Source: Bradyrhizobium diazoefficiens (GTDB lineage: Bacteria > Pseudomonadota > Alphaproteobacteria > Rhizobiales > Xanthobacteraceae). Taken from it: 64,000 nt of DNA. Position 1 is the first letter of the stretch. Each line of letters starts with the position of its first letter. This document shows, piece by piece, positions 35,400-45,565 of this stretch. Position numbers and translations under genes: made by a program. The notes beneath the pieces are model-generated. The model was not told the origin of the DNA, made no database searches, and saw only the letters and a program-made list of their open reading frames with translations. The stretch is from the NCBI RefSeq assembly GCF_016616235.1, contig NZ_CP067100.1:806001-870000 (forward strand), given 5' to 3'.

Positions 35400-36794
35400 A
35401 TGCACAAACTTTTCAGGTGGGCCAGCAAATGGTGGCCGGGGCTGATCCCCCTGGCCGTCATGTGGGGATTTGCGGCCTGGAATAACACCTTGCCGGTCGA
35501 GGCGGATCTCTCGGCCCGCAGCACGGCGGCGCTCAAGGACACAGTCCTCGATAAGACGCGGATCACGGTCGACGGCCGCGACGTCAGCCTGGCCGCGGAG
35601 GCCTTTTCCGAGGAAGGGCGCCGCGACGCCGTGACGGCGGTCGAGACCGTTCCCGGCGTGCGCCTCGTCGACGACCGGACTCGCCTTGTTCCCGAAGCAA
35701 AACCCTTCGTCTGGAATGCCGAACGTGACGTGGTGCGGGTGACGCTGTCGGGCTCCGCGCCCTTGCCGTCGATGAAGCAGCGGCTGACCGAGGCGGCCCG
35801 CAAGGAGGTCAACGGGGGCGAGGTCGCCGATCAGATGGGGCTGGCGCGCGGTGCGCCGCCGCGCTTCGAAGCGGCTGCGATGCTGCTGCTCGACCAGATC
35901 GGCAAGCTGAAGGACGGCAAGATCACGATCGCCGATACCAAGGTCAATCTGTCGGGTATGGCGCGCGAGCTCGGCGGCCGCGAGGCCATCGCCGCGGCGC
36001 TGAAGAATCTGCCCGAAGGCTTTTCGATCGCCGGCAACGCCATCAAGGCGCCGCCTTACATCTTCCAGGCCTACAAGGACCCGGTCGCCGCGACCGTGAC
36101 GCTGACCGGCTACGTGCCTGACAACGACGTGCATGGGGCGATCGCGACCAGTGCGTCGCGCAAATTCTTTGGCGAGAAGGTGGTCGATAATCTGAAGGCC
36201 AGCATCGGGGCGCCCGGCTCGTTCAGCACCGCCGTGGTCGCCGCGCTCGGCGCGCTGTCGCGGCTGTCGACCGGCACGCTCGTGGTGTCCGATCGCGAGG
36301 TGAAGCTGTCGGGCGATGCGCTCTATGAAGGCGCCGCCAACGACATTCGCGCAGGGCTCGGCAAGGACTTTCCGAAGAACTGGCAGTACAAGCCCGAGAT
36401 CACGGTGAAGCCCGCGGCGGGCCCGGTCGACGGCACGGTGTGCCAGCAATTGTTCACCGAGCTGCTGAACAAGGGCAAGATCCGCTTCGCGGCCAAGCGC
36501 GCCGACATTGATCCGGATTCCGCCGGCGTTCTCGATCATCTGATCGAGACGGCGCTGCGCTGTCCCACCACCAATATCGAGGTCGCCGGGCACACCGATG
36601 CCGACGGCGAGGACTCCTTCAACCAGGCGCTCTCGGAGAAGCGCGCGCAGGCAGTGATCGATTATCTGGTCAAGGCCGGTCTGCCCGCCACCCGCTTCAC
36701 CGCGGTCGGCTACGGCGCCACGCAGCCTCTCGCCCGCAACGACAGCGACGAAGGCAAGGCGCAAAACCGCCGCATCGAATTTCTGGTGAGGTGA
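35400..36794 (+). CDS. BON/OmpA-domain envelope protein (ArfA-like)
   Basis: 464 residues from ATG 35400. A short N-terminal membrane anchor (WWPGLIPLAVMWGFAAW) is followed by a periplasmic region with repeated beta-alpha units resembling BON domains (ITVDGRDVSLAAEAFSEE.., VTLTGYVPDN), and a C-terminal OmpA-like peptidoglycan-binding domain with HTDADGEDSFNQALSEKRAQAV and NRRIEFLV. It probably links inner membrane and cell wall. ATG 36797 of the next gene follows within 3 bp, so the two form an operon. Confidence 0.85.
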   Translation: MHKLFRWASKWWPGLIPLAVMWGFAAWNNTLPVEADLSARSTAALKDTVLDKTRITVDGRDVSLAAEAFSEEGRRDAVTAVETVPGVRLVDDRTRLVPEAKPFVWNAERDVVRVTLSGSAPLPSMKQRLTEAARKEVNGGEVADQMGLARGAPPRFEAAAMLLLDQIGKLKDGKITIADTKVNLSGMARELGGREAIAAALKNLPEGFSIAGNAIKAPPYIFQAYKDPVAATVTLTGYVPDNDVHGAIATSASRKFFGEKVVDNLKASIGAPGSFSTAVVAALGALSRLSTGTLVVSDREVKLSGDALYEGAANDIRAGLGKDFPKNWQYKPEITVKPAAGPVDGTVCQQLFTELLNKGKIRFAAKRADIDPDSAGVLDHLIETALRCPTTNIEVAGHTDADGEDSFNQALSEKRAQAVIDYLVKAGLPATRFTAVGYGATQPLARNDSDEGKAQNRRIEFLVR

Positions 36795-36796
36795 CC

Positions 36797-37099
36797 ATGC
36801 CCTATCTGGTCTCGTTTCATGTGGGTTGGTTGATCGGCTCGCTGCTGCTGGGCTTCTGTATGGGCTGGATCTCGGTGGTCCAGCGCGGCAACGGCACCTC
36901 GAAGGTCACCGCCCGCTGGCTGGCCGCGCTCGCTGCCGCTCTGGTCGCGGCCTCATTCACGCATGTGGTCCCCGGTCGCTTCGGCTACTGGCTCGACCTC
37001 GGCCTGATCATGTTCGCCTGCTATCTCGTCGGCTGCACCATCGGGGCCTGGCTGCGCGACCGGGTAGTATCGCGGACCGCGCCGCCAGCGGCTCCGTGA
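36797..37099 (+). CDS. Small membrane protein downstream of the OmpA-like gene
   Basis: 100 residues with three hydrophobic segments (about 8-28, 42-60 and 68-90). The start at 36797 follows GAGGTG; a GTG at 36791 overlapping the upstream stop is possible. No family recognised. The tight spacing suggests it works with the OmpA-like protein in the envelope. Confidence 0.7.
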   Translation: MPYLVSFHVGWLIGSLLLGFCMGWISVVQRGNGTSKVTARWLAALAAALVAASFTHVVPGRFGYWLDLGLIMFACYLVGCTIGAWLRDRVVSRTAPPAAP

Positions 37100-37563
37100 T
37101 GTTGCTGCGCACCCTGACCATTGGCGGCAGGGTCTGGCTACGTAGCCCTTCGGCACATTGGAAAACCGTGAACAACGGCTTCGGGCTGCCCCTCTTTCAA
37201 CAGGCAGGCGCGGTCCATAGATTGACGTCGGCTTAAGCCGCGACGGAACATTGTGCGGCTGAAATCATCAAAACTTCATGGCACCTGCGCAGGATTGCCA
37301 TGGAGATTCGCCTCAGGTCCTGCCGCCGAAAGCGCCAAACCCGTGCACCCGGAGCCCATAGCCTGCCTAAAACATTGAAGGCACGAGTTTTTATTCGAAT
37401 TGGCGAATTCCACTCGGCCGCAAAACGCGCTAGTGGAGGGGCAGGGGGCATGCGCGAGGCCGGAGCCGGCGGCAAAGGGCCTGGCAAGGGTTCGTTGAGT
37501 GCCAGTGCGTCGTCTGCCTGTCCGTCGGCCACCCCGGCCGCTGAAGCGTTGTTCGAGGTCTAG
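37100..37563. other. 464-bp intergenic region with a nested palindrome
   Basis: Contains the palindrome CGGCTTAAGCCG (37229-37240) and a nested inverted repeat, CATGGCA-CCTGCGCAGG-AT-TGCCATG (37277-37302). A reading frame at 37300-37563 ending against the next start has no recognisable features and was not called. Nothing else is supported. Confidence 0.5.
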
Positions 37564-38619
37564 ATGCTGGAAGCTATCCGCAGGGCGATGACGTTTCTGC
37601 GCCAGAAGCAAATCCTGCACAAACTTGGAGTTGTGGTCAGCGTCGCGGTCATCGGCATCGCTTGCTATGTGCTCTACCATATGCTGCGCGGCATCGATTT
37701 CAACGAGGTGCTCGAGGCGATCAAGAGCACCGAGCCGAGCCAGATTGCGATGGCGGCGCTGTTCGTCGCCGCGGGCTATTTCACCCTGACCTTCTACGAC
37801 CTGTTCGCCGTGCGCGCGATCGGCCATGCCCACGTACCCTATCGCGTCAACGCGCTCGCCGCCTTCACCAGCTATTCGATCGGCCACAATGTCGGCGCCA
37901 GCGTCTTTACCGGCGGTGCGGTACGTTACCGCATTTACTCGGCCTATGGGCTGAACGCGATCGACGTTGCGAAGATCTGCTTCCTCGCCGGCCTGACCTT
38001 CTGGCTCGGCAATGCCGCCGTGCTCGGCCTCGGCATCTCCTACCATCCGGAGGCCGCCGCCGCGATCGACCAGCTTCCGCCCTGGCTGAACCGGGCGATG
38101 GCGATGATGATCATCGTGGCCTTGGTCGCCTATGTGGTGTGGGTCTGGACCCAGCCGCGCGTGGTCGGCCGCGGACCCTGGACCGTGATGCTGCCGGGCG
38201 GCCCGCTGACACTGCTCCAGATCGCGATCGGCATCGTCGATCTCGGCTTCTGCGCGCTCGCGATGTACGTGCTGGTGCCGGACGAGCCCAACCTCGGCTT
38301 CGTCGTGGTCGCGGTGATTTTCGTCTCGGCGACGCTGCTCGGCTTTGCCAGCCACTCGCCCGGCGGCCTCGGGGTGTTCGACGCCGCCATGCTGGTCGGG
38401 CTCTGGCAGATGGACCGCGAGGAACTCCTTGGCGGCATGCTGCTGTTCCGCGTGCTCTACTATCTGTCCCCCTTCGTCATATCTGTAATCTTGCTGACGT
38501 TTCGCGAAGTTATAATCGGTGCACGATCGAAGCGTTTGCAGCAGGCGGCGCTCAAGCTCGACCCCGGCCCGGCGCGTGAAGCCGCTTATGTGAGAGAACG
38601 CAGCGACAGCGGCGCCTGA
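37564..38619 (+). CDS. Lysylphosphatidylglycerol synthase-type transmembrane protein (UPF0104)
   Basis: 351 residues with about eight membrane helices. Family segments include GHNVGASVFTGGAVRYRIYSAYGL, FASHSPGGLGVFDAAML and the final RVLYYLSPF. These are related to the flippase half of MprF, but no lysyltransferase domain is attached, so it is a lone flippase-like protein. Phospholipid or glycan-lipid substrate unknown. phoR begins 23 bp downstream; whether the two share a transcript is unclear. Confidence 0.85.
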   Translation: MLEAIRRAMTFLRQKQILHKLGVVVSVAVIGIACYVLYHMLRGIDFNEVLEAIKSTEPSQIAMAALFVAAGYFTLTFYDLFAVRAIGHAHVPYRVNALAAFTSYSIGHNVGASVFTGGAVRYRIYSAYGLNAIDVAKICFLAGLTFWLGNAAVLGLGISYHPEAAAAIDQLPPWLNRAMAMMIIVALVAYVVWVWTQPRVVGRGPWTVMLPGGPLTLLQIAIGIVDLGFCALAMYVLVPDEPNLGFVVVAVIFVSATLLGFASHSPGGLGVFDAAMLVGLWQMDREELLGGMLLFRVLYYLSPFVISVILLTFREVIIGARSKRLQQAALKLDPGPAREAAYVRERSDSGA

Positions 38620-38642
38620 GCCCCTAGGAGAAGCCCGCCCCG

Positions 38643-39941
38643 ATGGCGATCGACGCCCCATCGTCTCCCTCCACCCAGCCCTGGTCCGACCGGCTGCGGC
38701 ATTCCACTGTCATCCTGATCGCCGCGGCGGTGGCGCTGTCGGTGGTGGTCTCGCTCGGCGAATTGTCAGTGATGCGCGCCGCGACGGTGTTCCTCTGCAT
38801 CGCTGCCGCGGCGCTGATCCCCTGGCGGCTGCACGATCATGCCGCCTCGCGCGACGACACCCGCCGCGTCAATCCGGTCGAAAGCGCAGCAGTGGCCGCG
38901 GTGGTCGCCGGCATGCCGGATCCGGCGGTGCTGCTCGACCGCGCCGGCCGCGTCATCCATCTCAATGCCGCTGCCGCCCAGCTTGCGCCGGCGCTGCGCA
39001 AGAACGAGCTCGCCCAGTTCGCGCTGCGCTCGCCGGAGATCATCACCGCGCTGCGCGAGTCGATCGCCACCACCGAGCCGCGCCGCGCGACTTATCTCGA
39101 CCATGTCCCGGTCGACCGCTGGATGGAGCTGATCATCACCCCGGTGCCGGTTCCGACCAGCTTCGGCGGCGCCGACAAATGCATGCTGATGACCTTCCAT
39201 GACCAGACGCCACTGCGCCGGGTCGAGGAAATGCGCGCCGACTTCGTCGCCAATGCCAGCCACGAGCTGCGCACGCCGCTCGCCGCGCTGTCGGGCTTCA
39301 TCGACACGCTGCAAGGGCAAGCCAAGGACGATCCCAAGGCGCGCGAGCGCTTTCTCGGGATCATGCACAACCAGGCCACCCGCATGGCGCGCCTGATCGA
39401 CGATCTGCTCTCGCTCTCGCGCGTCGAGCTGTCGGCCCATGTGCGGCCGGACACCCTGGTCGACCTGCTGCCAATCATCCTCCAGGTCGCCGATGGGCTC
39501 GAGCCGCTGGCGCGGGAACGCCAGGTCGAGGTCGAGACCCATCTGCCGGAGGCGCCGGTGATGATCGCCGGCGATCGCGAGGAGCTGCTGCGCCTGTTCG
39601 AGAACCTGATCGAGAACGCGCTCAAATACGGCGCCTCGGGCGGGCGTGTTATCGTGTCGCTGACGGTTCCGGCGGCCAGTGACGGCACTCAGGAAATCCG
39701 GGTCATGGTGCGCGATTTCGGTCCCGGCATCGCGCCCGAGCACCTGCCGCGCCTGACCGAGCGGTTCTATCGGGTTGACGTCGGCGACAGCCGCTCGCAG
39801 GGCGGGACGGGACTGGGATTATCGCTGGTGAAACATATTCTTAACCGTCATCGCGGCCGGCTTTTGATCGAAAGCGTGCCCAGACAGGGCGCCACTTTCA
39901 CCGCCTGTTTCCCCCAGGCGAAGACCCTGACGCAGGGCTGA
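38643..39941 (+). CDS. phoR: Phosphate-regulon sensor kinase PhoR
   Basis: 432 residues. Two membrane helices (about 23-60), a PAS domain (MPDPAVLLDRAGRVIHLNAAA from about residue 90), then the HisKA domain with SHELRTPLAALSGF (His near 211) and an ATPase domain with NLIENALKYG and GGTGLGLSLVKH. In complex with PstSCAB and PhoU it senses phosphate starvation and phosphorylates PhoB. Here the gene starts the cluster phoR-pstSCAB-phoU-phoB. The gap to pstS contains the Pho box. Confidence 0.95.
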   Translation: MAIDAPSSPSTQPWSDRLRHSTVILIAAAVALSVVVSLGELSVMRAATVFLCIAAAALIPWRLHDHAASRDDTRRVNPVESAAVAAVVAGMPDPAVLLDRAGRVIHLNAAAAQLAPALRKNELAQFALRSPEIITALRESIATTEPRRATYLDHVPVDRWMELIITPVPVPTSFGGADKCMLMTFHDQTPLRRVEEMRADFVANASHELRTPLAALSGFIDTLQGQAKDDPKARERFLGIMHNQATRMARLIDDLLSLSRVELSAHVRPDTLVDLLPIILQVADGLEPLARERQVEVETHLPEAPVMIAGDREELLRLFENLIENALKYGASGGRVIVSLTVPAASDGTQEIRVMVRDFGPGIAPEHLPRLTERFYRVDVGDSRSQGGTGLGLSLVKHILNRHRGRLLIESVPRQGATFTACFPQAKTLTQG

Positions 39942-39968
39942 ATTTCTAGTGATTCCAATCGCTTGGTT

Positions 39969-39986
39969 GTGTCATCCGACTGTCAT
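39969..39986 (+). promoter_or_regulatory. Pho box upstream of pstS
   Basis: GTGTCAT (39969-39975), 4-bp spacer CCGA, then CTGTCAT (39980-39986): two direct 7-mers at the 11-bp period bound by phosphorylated PhoB. It lies 100 bp before the pstS start codon and 28 bp after the phoR stop, so it should drive pstSCAB-phoU-phoB. Confidence 0.85.
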
Positions 39987-40085
39987 GAAACCTTCGTAAA
40001 AGCACAGCCGACCGCTCCTAAAGGGGCGGCACGGGGAGCGCAATCGGGCGCGCATGGCGCTTCGTTCCCCTGTATGGAGACCAGC

Positions 40086-41099
40086 ATGAATTTCATCAAA
40101 ACTGTCGTCGCTGCTGGCTTGGTCGCCGCATCGGCGACGGCGGCTTTCGCTGCCGACATCACGGGTGCCGGGGCGACCTTCCCGTTCCCGATCTATTCGA
40201 AGTGGGCTGACGCCTACAAGAAAGAGACCGGCAACGGTCTGAACTACCAGTCGATCGGTTCCGGCGGCGGCATCAAGCAGATCCAGGCCAAGACCGTGAC
40301 GTTCGGCGCCAGCGACGCGCCGCTCAAGGCCGAGCAGCTCGAGAAGGACGGCCTCGTCCAGTGGCCGATGGTGATGGGCGCGATCGTTCCCGTCGTCAAC
40401 ATCGAGGGCGTCAAGCCCGGCGAGTTGGTGTTCGACGGCGAGACCCTCGCCAACATCTATCTCGGCAAGATCACAAAGTGGGACGACGCTGCGATCAAGA
40501 AGCTCAATCCGAACGTGAAGCTGCCGTCGGACGCCATCACCGTGGTCCGCCGCTCGGACGGCTCGGGCACCACCTTCAACTTCACCAACTATCTCTCCAA
40601 GGCCAGCGCGGATTGGAAGAGCAAGGTCGGTGAGGGCACCGCGGTCGAGTGGCCGGTCGGCGTCGGCGCCAAGGGCAACGAAGGCGTGTCGGGCAACATC
40701 AGCCAGACCAAGAACTCGATCGGCTATGTCGAGTACGCCTATGCCAAGCAGAACAAGCTGACCTACACTGCACTCGTCAACAAGTCCGGCAAGACCGTCC
40801 AGCCGACCGTCGAGGCGTTCCAGGCGGCCGCTTCCAACGCCGACTGGGCCAAGGCTCCCGGCTACTACGTCATCCTGACCGACCAGCCCGGCGACAAGTC
40901 CTGGCCGATCACGGCCGCGACCTTCATCCTGATGCACAAGGAGCCGGCTGATAAGGCGGCGTCGAAGGAAGCCCTCAAGTTCTTCGCCTGGGCGTTCAAG
41001 AACGGCGCCAAGGCGGCTGAGGAGCTCGACTATATTCCGATGCCCGAGAGCGTCGTGAAGCTGATCGAGAAGACCTGGTCGGCCGACATCAAGAGCTAA
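40086..41099 (+). CDS. pstS: Phosphate ABC transporter substrate-binding protein PstS
   Basis: 337 residues. Signal peptide with cleavage after AAFA (residue 22-23). The mature start [22 protein letters not shown], the [10 protein letters not shown] and [10 protein letters not shown] segments that contact phosphate are all present. High-affinity periplasmic phosphate binding. GGAG lies 10 nt before the ATG. A Pho box precedes and a GNRA hairpin follows. Confidence 0.97.
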   Translation: MNFIKTVVAAGLVAASATAAFAADITGAGATFPFPIYSKWADAYKKETGNGLNYQSIGSGGGIKQIQAKTVTFGASDAPLKAEQLEKDGLVQWPMVMGAIVPVVNIEGVKPGELVFDGETLANIYLGKITKWDDAAIKKLNPNVKLPSDAITVVRRSDGSGTTFNFTNYLSKASADWKSKVGEGTAVEWPVGVGAKGNEGVSGNISQTKNSIGYVEYAYAKQNKLTYTALVNKSGKTVQPTVEAFQAAASNADWAKAPGYYVILTDQPGDKSWPITAATFILMHKEPADKAASKEALKFFAWAFKNGAKAAEELDYIPMPESVVKLIEKTWSADIKS

Positions 41100-41116
41100 G
41101 CTCTTCTGTTCCGAAA

Positions 41117-41142
41117 GGCGGTGCGGCGAAAGCCGCGCCGCC
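41117..41142 (+). promoter_or_regulatory. Hairpin with GAAA tetraloop in the pstS-pstC gap
   Basis: GGCGGTGCGGC-GAAA-GCCGCGCCGCC: an 11-bp stem with one G-U pair and a GNRA loop, 18 nt after pstS and without a T-run. Hairpins here often protect the pstS mRNA 3' end so that the binding protein is made in excess over the permease. Confidence 0.7.
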
Positions 41143-41257
41143 GCTCCCGGGGCGCTTTGCGGACTATCGTTCTCCGGGCCGGACTCGCGATCTGCGAACC
41201 GTCTTGGGCCGGAGACCGGCGACCTAGAAATAGTATCTGTCAGTACAGGGGATCGGC

Positions 41258-42256
41258 GTGGCAGAGATGGCTGTCGAGAGCAATGTAGTTGATGCCGCCG
41301 GACCATATGATCGCGCCAAAGCGTTGAGCGCCTTCAGGCTCGGTGACGTCACTTTTTACTGGATCACTCGCCTCAGCGCGATTTCCGTGCTGCTGATCCT
41401 TGGCGGCATCATCGTTTCGCTGATCATCGGTGCCTTCCCGGCGATGAAGGAATACGGCCTCTCCTTCCTGTGGACGCAGCGCTGGGCGCCGTCGGCGGAT
41501 CCGCCCGTGCTCGGCGCGCTCGGGCCGATGTACGGCACGCTCGTCACCTCGTTCATTGCGATGCTGATCGCCATTCCGGTCGGCCTCGGCATTGCGATCT
41601 TCCTCACCGAGCTCTGCCCGCAGTGGCTGCGCCGCCCCATCGGCATGGCGATCGAGCTGCTTGCCGGCATCCCATCGATCATCTACGGCATGTGGGGCTT
41701 CTTCGTGCTGGGCCCGTTCCTGGCCAACACCTTCCAGCCCTTCATGATCAAGATCTTCGACGGCATCCCAGTGCTGGGCGCGATCTTCGCCGGTCCGCCG
41801 TCCTATCTCAGCCTGTTCAACGCCGCGCTGATCCTCGCCATCATGGTGCTGCCCTTCATCACCTCGATCTCGGTTGACGTGTTCAAGACGGTGCCGCCGG
41901 TGCTGAAGGAGGCCGCTTATGGCGTCGGCTGCACCACCTGGGAAGTCGTCCGCAGCGTCGTGATCCCCTACACCCGCGTCGGCGTCATCGGCGGCATCAT
42001 GCTGGCGCTCGGCCGCGCGCTCGGCGAGACCATGGCGGTGACTTTCATCATCGGCAACTCGTTTCGCATCTCCTCGTCGATCTTCGCACCGGGCACCACG
42101 ATCTCGGCGGCGATCGCATCCGAGTTCGCCGAGAGCGACGGCCTGCACCAGTCCGGCCTGATCCTGCTCGGCCTCCTGCTGTTCGTGCTGACGTTCTTCG
42201 TGCTCGCGGCCGCACGGCTGATGCTGATGCGGCTCGAACAGAAGGCGGGGAAGTGA
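41258..42256 (+). CDS. pstC: Phosphate ABC transporter permease PstC
   Basis: 332 residues, GTG start with AGGGGATC upstream. Six membrane helices with an extended loop after helix 1 ([23 protein letters not shown]) and the EAA loop ending [17 protein letters not shown]. Forms the membrane channel with PstA. pstA begins 4 bp after the stop. Confidence 0.95.
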   Translation: MAEMAVESNVVDAAGPYDRAKALSAFRLGDVTFYWITRLSAISVLLILGGIIVSLIIGAFPAMKEYGLSFLWTQRWAPSADPPVLGALGPMYGTLVTSFIAMLIAIPVGLGIAIFLTELCPQWLRRPIGMAIELLAGIPSIIYGMWGFFVLGPFLANTFQPFMIKIFDGIPVLGAIFAGPPSYLSLFNAALILAIMVLPFITSISVDVFKTVPPVLKEAAYGVGCTTWEVVRSVVIPYTRVGVIGGIMLALGRALGETMAVTFIIGNSFRISSSIFAPGTTISAAIASEFAESDGLHQSGLILLGLLLFVLTFFVLAAARLMLMRLEQKAGK

Positions 42257-42260
42257 CGCG

Positions 42261-43112
42261 ATGGCCTTGAACCCGATCTATTCACGCCGCCGCCGATGGG
42301 ACATCGTCGTCCGCGGCCTCTGCTTCGCCGCTGCCGCCTTCGGCGTCACCTGGCTTGCGCTGATCCTGATCACGCTGCTCTACAACGGCGTGGCCGGTCT
42401 CAACGTCCAGATCTTCACCGAGAACACGCCGCCTCCTGGCTCGACCGAAGGCGGCCTGCTCAACGCCATCGTCGGTTCGCTGATCATGACGCTGATCGGC
42501 GTCGGCATCGGTGCGCCGCTCGGCATGTTCGCTGGCACTTATCTTGCGGAATACGGCCGCAACGACAAGCTGACCTCGGTGATCCGCTTCATCAACGACA
42601 TCCTGCTCTCGGCCCCCTCGATCATCATTGGCCTCTTCATCTATGGCGCGGTGGTGGTGCCGATGCGTGGCTTCTCGGCGATCGCCGGCTGTCTCGCGCT
42701 CGCCGTGATCGTCATCCCGGTGGTGCTGCGCACGACCGAGGACATGTTGCTGCTGGTGCCCAGCGCGTTGCGTGAGGCAGCCTCGGCGCTCGGACTGCCG
42801 CGTTCGCTGGTGATCAAGCGGATCGCCTATCGTGCCGCCCGGTCCGGCCTCATCACCGGCGTGCTGCTCGCGACCGCGCGCGTCGCCGGTGAAACCGCGC
42901 CGCTGCTGTTCACCGCGCTGTCGAACCAGTTCTTCAGCCTGGATCTGACCAAGACGATGGCGAACCTGCCGGTGACCATCAACAACTTCGTGCAGAGCCC
43001 CTACGTCTACTGGAAGCAGCTGGCCTGGAGCGGTGCGCTGCTCATCACCCTGACAGTGCTTGCCCTGAACATCAGCGCGCGCATCCTTGGCGCCGAAAGG
43101 ACCGCAAAATGA
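42261..43112 (+). CDS. pstA: Phosphate ABC transporter permease PstA
   Basis: 283 residues, six membrane helices. Conserved [24 protein letters not shown] near the first loop and the EAA-loop segment [12 protein letters not shown]...[14 protein letters not shown]. Overlaps pstB by 4 bp (ATGA). Confidence 0.95.
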   Translation: MALNPIYSRRRRWDIVVRGLCFAAAAFGVTWLALILITLLYNGVAGLNVQIFTENTPPPGSTEGGLLNAIVGSLIMTLIGVGIGAPLGMFAGTYLAEYGRNDKLTSVIRFINDILLSAPSIIIGLFIYGAVVVPMRGFSAIAGCLALAVIVIPVVLRTTEDMLLLVPSALREAASALGLPRSLVIKRIAYRAARSGLITGVLLATARVAGETAPLLFTALSNQFFSLDLTKTMANLPVTINNFVQSPYVYWKQLAWSGALLITLTVLALNISARILGAERTAK

Positions 43113-43933
43113 GTGATCTTTCCGTATCGTCGATGAGCGCGTCCGGTGGGCTTCCGCAGGCGCCGATGCTGCCCGAGGCTCCCGCCAAGGTGACGGTTCG
43201 CAACCTCAATTTCTATTACGGCGAACACCACGCGCTGAAGAACATCAACCTGACGCTCGGCACCAACCGCGTCACGGCGTTCATCGGCCCGTCCGGCTGC
43301 GGCAAGTCGACCCTGCTGCGCATCTTCAACCGGATGTACGACCTCTATCCGGGCCAGCGCGCCACCGGTCAGCTCATGCTCGACCAGACCAACATCCTCG
43401 ACCCCAAGCTGGACCTCAACCTGCTGCGCGCGCGGGTCGGCATGGTGTTCCAGAAGCCGACGCCGTTCCCGATGACGATCTACGAGAACATCGCCTTCGG
43501 CATCCGTCTCTATGAGAAGATCTCGAAGTCCGAGATGGACGACCGCGTCGAGAAGGCGCTGCGCGGCGGCGCGCTCTGGAACGAGGTCAAGGACAAGCTC
43601 AATGCCTCCGGCCTGTCGCTCTCGGGCGGCCAGCAGCAGCGCCTCTGCATCGCCCGCACCGTCGCGGTGCGGCCCGAGGTGATCCTGTTCGACGAGCCCT
43701 GCTCGGCGCTCGACCCGATCTCGACCGCCAAGGTCGAGGAGCTGATCCAGGAGCTGTCCGAGAACTACACGATCGCGATCGTCACCCACAACATGCAGCA
43801 GGCGGCGCGCGTCTCCGACAAGACCGCGTTCATGTATCTCGGCGAGCTGATCGAGTTCGACGATACCAGCAAGATCTTCACGTCGCCGACCGATCGGCGC
43901 ACGCAGGACTACATCACCGGCCGGTTCGGCTGA
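43109..43933 (+). CDS. pstB: Phosphate ABC transporter ATP-binding protein PstB
   Basis: 274 residues. Walker [10 protein letters not shown] near residue 57, signature [10 protein letters not shown], Walker B VILFDEP, and the His-loop VTHNMQQA. The N-terminal 25 residues are a Pro/Ser-rich extension. Powers phosphate import and passes the signal to PhoU-PhoR. Confidence 0.97.
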   Translation: MSDLSVSSMSASGGLPQAPMLPEAPAKVTVRNLNFYYGEHHALKNINLTLGTNRVTAFIGPSGCGKSTLLRIFNRMYDLYPGQRATGQLMLDQTNILDPKLDLNLLRARVGMVFQKPTPFPMTIYENIAFGIRLYEKISKSEMDDRVEKALRGGALWNEVKDKLNASGLSLSGGQQQRLCIARTVAVRPEVILFDEPCSALDPISTAKVEELIQELSENYTIAIVTHNMQQAARVSDKTAFMYLGELIEFDDTSKIFTSPTDRRTQDYITGRFG

Positions 43934-43944
43934 GGAGACTGGAC

Positions 43945-44661
43945 ATGGTTTCTGAACACACCGCAAAGGCCTTCGACACCGACCTCCAGGAGCTCACTCG
44001 CCTTGTCGCCGAGATGGGCGGCCTCGCCGAGCGCATGATCGTCGATTCCGTCGATGCGCTGATCCGCCGCGATGTCGCGCTCGGCCAGCGCGTGGTCGCG
44101 ACCGACGCCGAGATCGACGCGCTCCAGAAGAAGATCGAGGAGCGTGCTGTTCTCACTATCGCCCGTCGCCAGCCGATGGCGGTCGATTTGCGCGAGATCG
44201 TCGGTGCCATGCGCGTCGCGACCGATCTCGAACGCATCGGCGACCTCGCCAAGAACATGGGCAAGCGCGTCGCGGCGCTGGAGACGGATTTCCATCCGCT
44301 GAAACTGTTCCGCGGCCTCGAGCACATGACCGACCTCGTGCAGCAGCAGGTCAAGTCGGTGCTGGATGCCTACGCCGCGCACGATCTGCCGGCGGCGATG
44401 GCGGTGTGGAAGGGCGACGAGGAAGTCGACGCCATCTGCACCTCGCTGTTCCGCGAGCTCCTCACCTACATGATGGAGGATCCGCGCAACATCTCGTTCT
44501 GCATCCACCTGATGTTCTGCGCCAAGAACATCGAGCGGATCGGCGATCACGCCACCAACATCGCCGAGACCGTGTTCTACATGATCGAAGGCCAGGCGAT
44601 CACCGACAAGCGGCCGAAGGGCGACATGACGACCTTCGCGACGACGGTCCCGAATACCTGA
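43945..44661 (+). CDS. phoU: Phosphate transport system regulator PhoU
   Basis: 238 residues, all helical: two three-helix repeats, each with a metal-binding ExxxD-like motif, e.g. RVATDLERIGDLAKNM and FCAKNIERIGDHATNI. It links PstB to PhoR and represses the Pho regulon in phosphate excess. GAGGAGAC precedes the ATG. Confidence 0.96.
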   Translation: MVSEHTAKAFDTDLQELTRLVAEMGGLAERMIVDSVDALIRRDVALGQRVVATDAEIDALQKKIEERAVLTIARRQPMAVDLREIVGAMRVATDLERIGDLAKNMGKRVAALETDFHPLKLFRGLEHMTDLVQQQVKSVLDAYAAHDLPAAMAVWKGDEEVDAICTSLFRELLTYMMEDPRNISFCIHLMFCAKNIERIGDHATNIAETVFYMIEGQAITDKRPKGDMTTFATTVPNT

Positions 44662-44683
44662 AGAGCCAAGGAGCGACGACACC

Positions 44684-45391
44684 ATGGGCGCACGCATTAT
44701 GGTGGTTGAGGACGAGGAAGCTCTCACCGAGCTGCTTCGCTACAACCTCGAAGGCGACGGCTATGACGTCGAGACGGTGATGCGCGGCGACGACGCCGAC
44801 ACCCGTCTCAAGGAGCACATCCCCGACCTCATCGTGCTCGACTGGATGCTGCCGGGCCTTTCCGGCATCGAGCTGTGCCGGCGGCTGCGCACCCGCCCGG
44901 AGACCAAGCAGCTCCCGATCATCATGCTCACCGCGCGCGGCGAGGAGAGCGAGCGGGTGCGCGGTCTTGCGACCGGCGCCGACGATTACATCGTCAAGCC
45001 GTTCTCGGTGCCGGAGCTGCTGGCGCGCGTGAAGGGCCTCTTGCGGCGCGCCAGCCCCGAGCGGCTCGCCACCGTGCTCGCCTATGGCGACATCGAGCTC
45101 GACCGCGACAAGCGCCGCGTCGCGCGCTCGGGCCGGCCGATCGATCTCGGCCCGACCGAATATCGCCTGCTGGAGTTCTTCCTCGAGCATCCCGGCCGCG
45201 TGTTCTCGCGCGAGCAGCTGCTCGATAGCGTCTGGGGCCGCGATATCTACATCGACGAACGCACTGTCGACGTGCATATCGGCCGCCTGCGCAAGCTGCT
45301 CAATCTCGGCCGCGAACAGGACCCGATCCGCACCGTCCGCGGCGCGGGTTACGCGCTGGATGATCGGTTTGCCAAGGCTGAGCAGACGTAG
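44684..45391 (+). CDS. phoB: Phosphate-regulon response regulator PhoB
   Basis: 235 residues. Receiver domain with VVEDEE and the acceptor Asp in LIVLDWMLPG (near residue 53), Lys in IVKPFSVPEL, then an OmpR-type winged helix (RVFSREQLLDSVWGRDIYIDERTVDVHIGRLR). It binds Pho boxes such as that at 39969-39986. End of the operon; repeats follow. Confidence 0.97.
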   Translation: MGARIMVVEDEEALTELLRYNLEGDGYDVETVMRGDDADTRLKEHIPDLIVLDWMLPGLSGIELCRRLRTRPETKQLPIIMLTARGEESERVRGLATGADDYIVKPFSVPELLARVKGLLRRASPERLATVLAYGDIELDRDKRRVARSGRPIDLGPTEYRLLEFFLEHPGRVFSREQLLDSVWGRDIYIDERTVDVHIGRLRKLLNLGREQDPIRTVRGAGYALDDRFAKAEQT

Positions 45392-45408
45392 GGTTTGCGA
45401 GCTGTTTG

Positions 45409-45533
45409 CTGCTCCCTCGCCCGCTTGCGGGGGAGCTCCGCAAGGGCGGTGACAGCTGGAGTCGTGGAGAGTGCCCCTCACCCGAAATTCAAGCGATGCT
45501 TGGATTTCGACCTCTCCCCGCAAGCGGGGAGAG
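45409..45533. repeat. Palindromic repeat between phoB and gcrA
   Basis: Arms CTCCCTCGCCCGCTTGCGGGGG and CCTCTCCCCGCAAGCGGGGAGAG, with an inner CCGAAATTCAAG/CTTGGATTTCG pair. Related to 4726-4889 and 58088-58253. It lies between two converging genes. Confidence 0.75.
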
Positions 45534-45565
45534 TGAACGACATCATCAGCAGATTTTGGACGTAC

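Noticed and set aside
37300..37563. 87-residue reading frame ending against the start of the flippase-like gene
   Set aside because: Composition is Ala/Gly/Arg-rich without any motif, no Shine-Dalgarno, and a palindrome overlaps its start; no support that it is translated.
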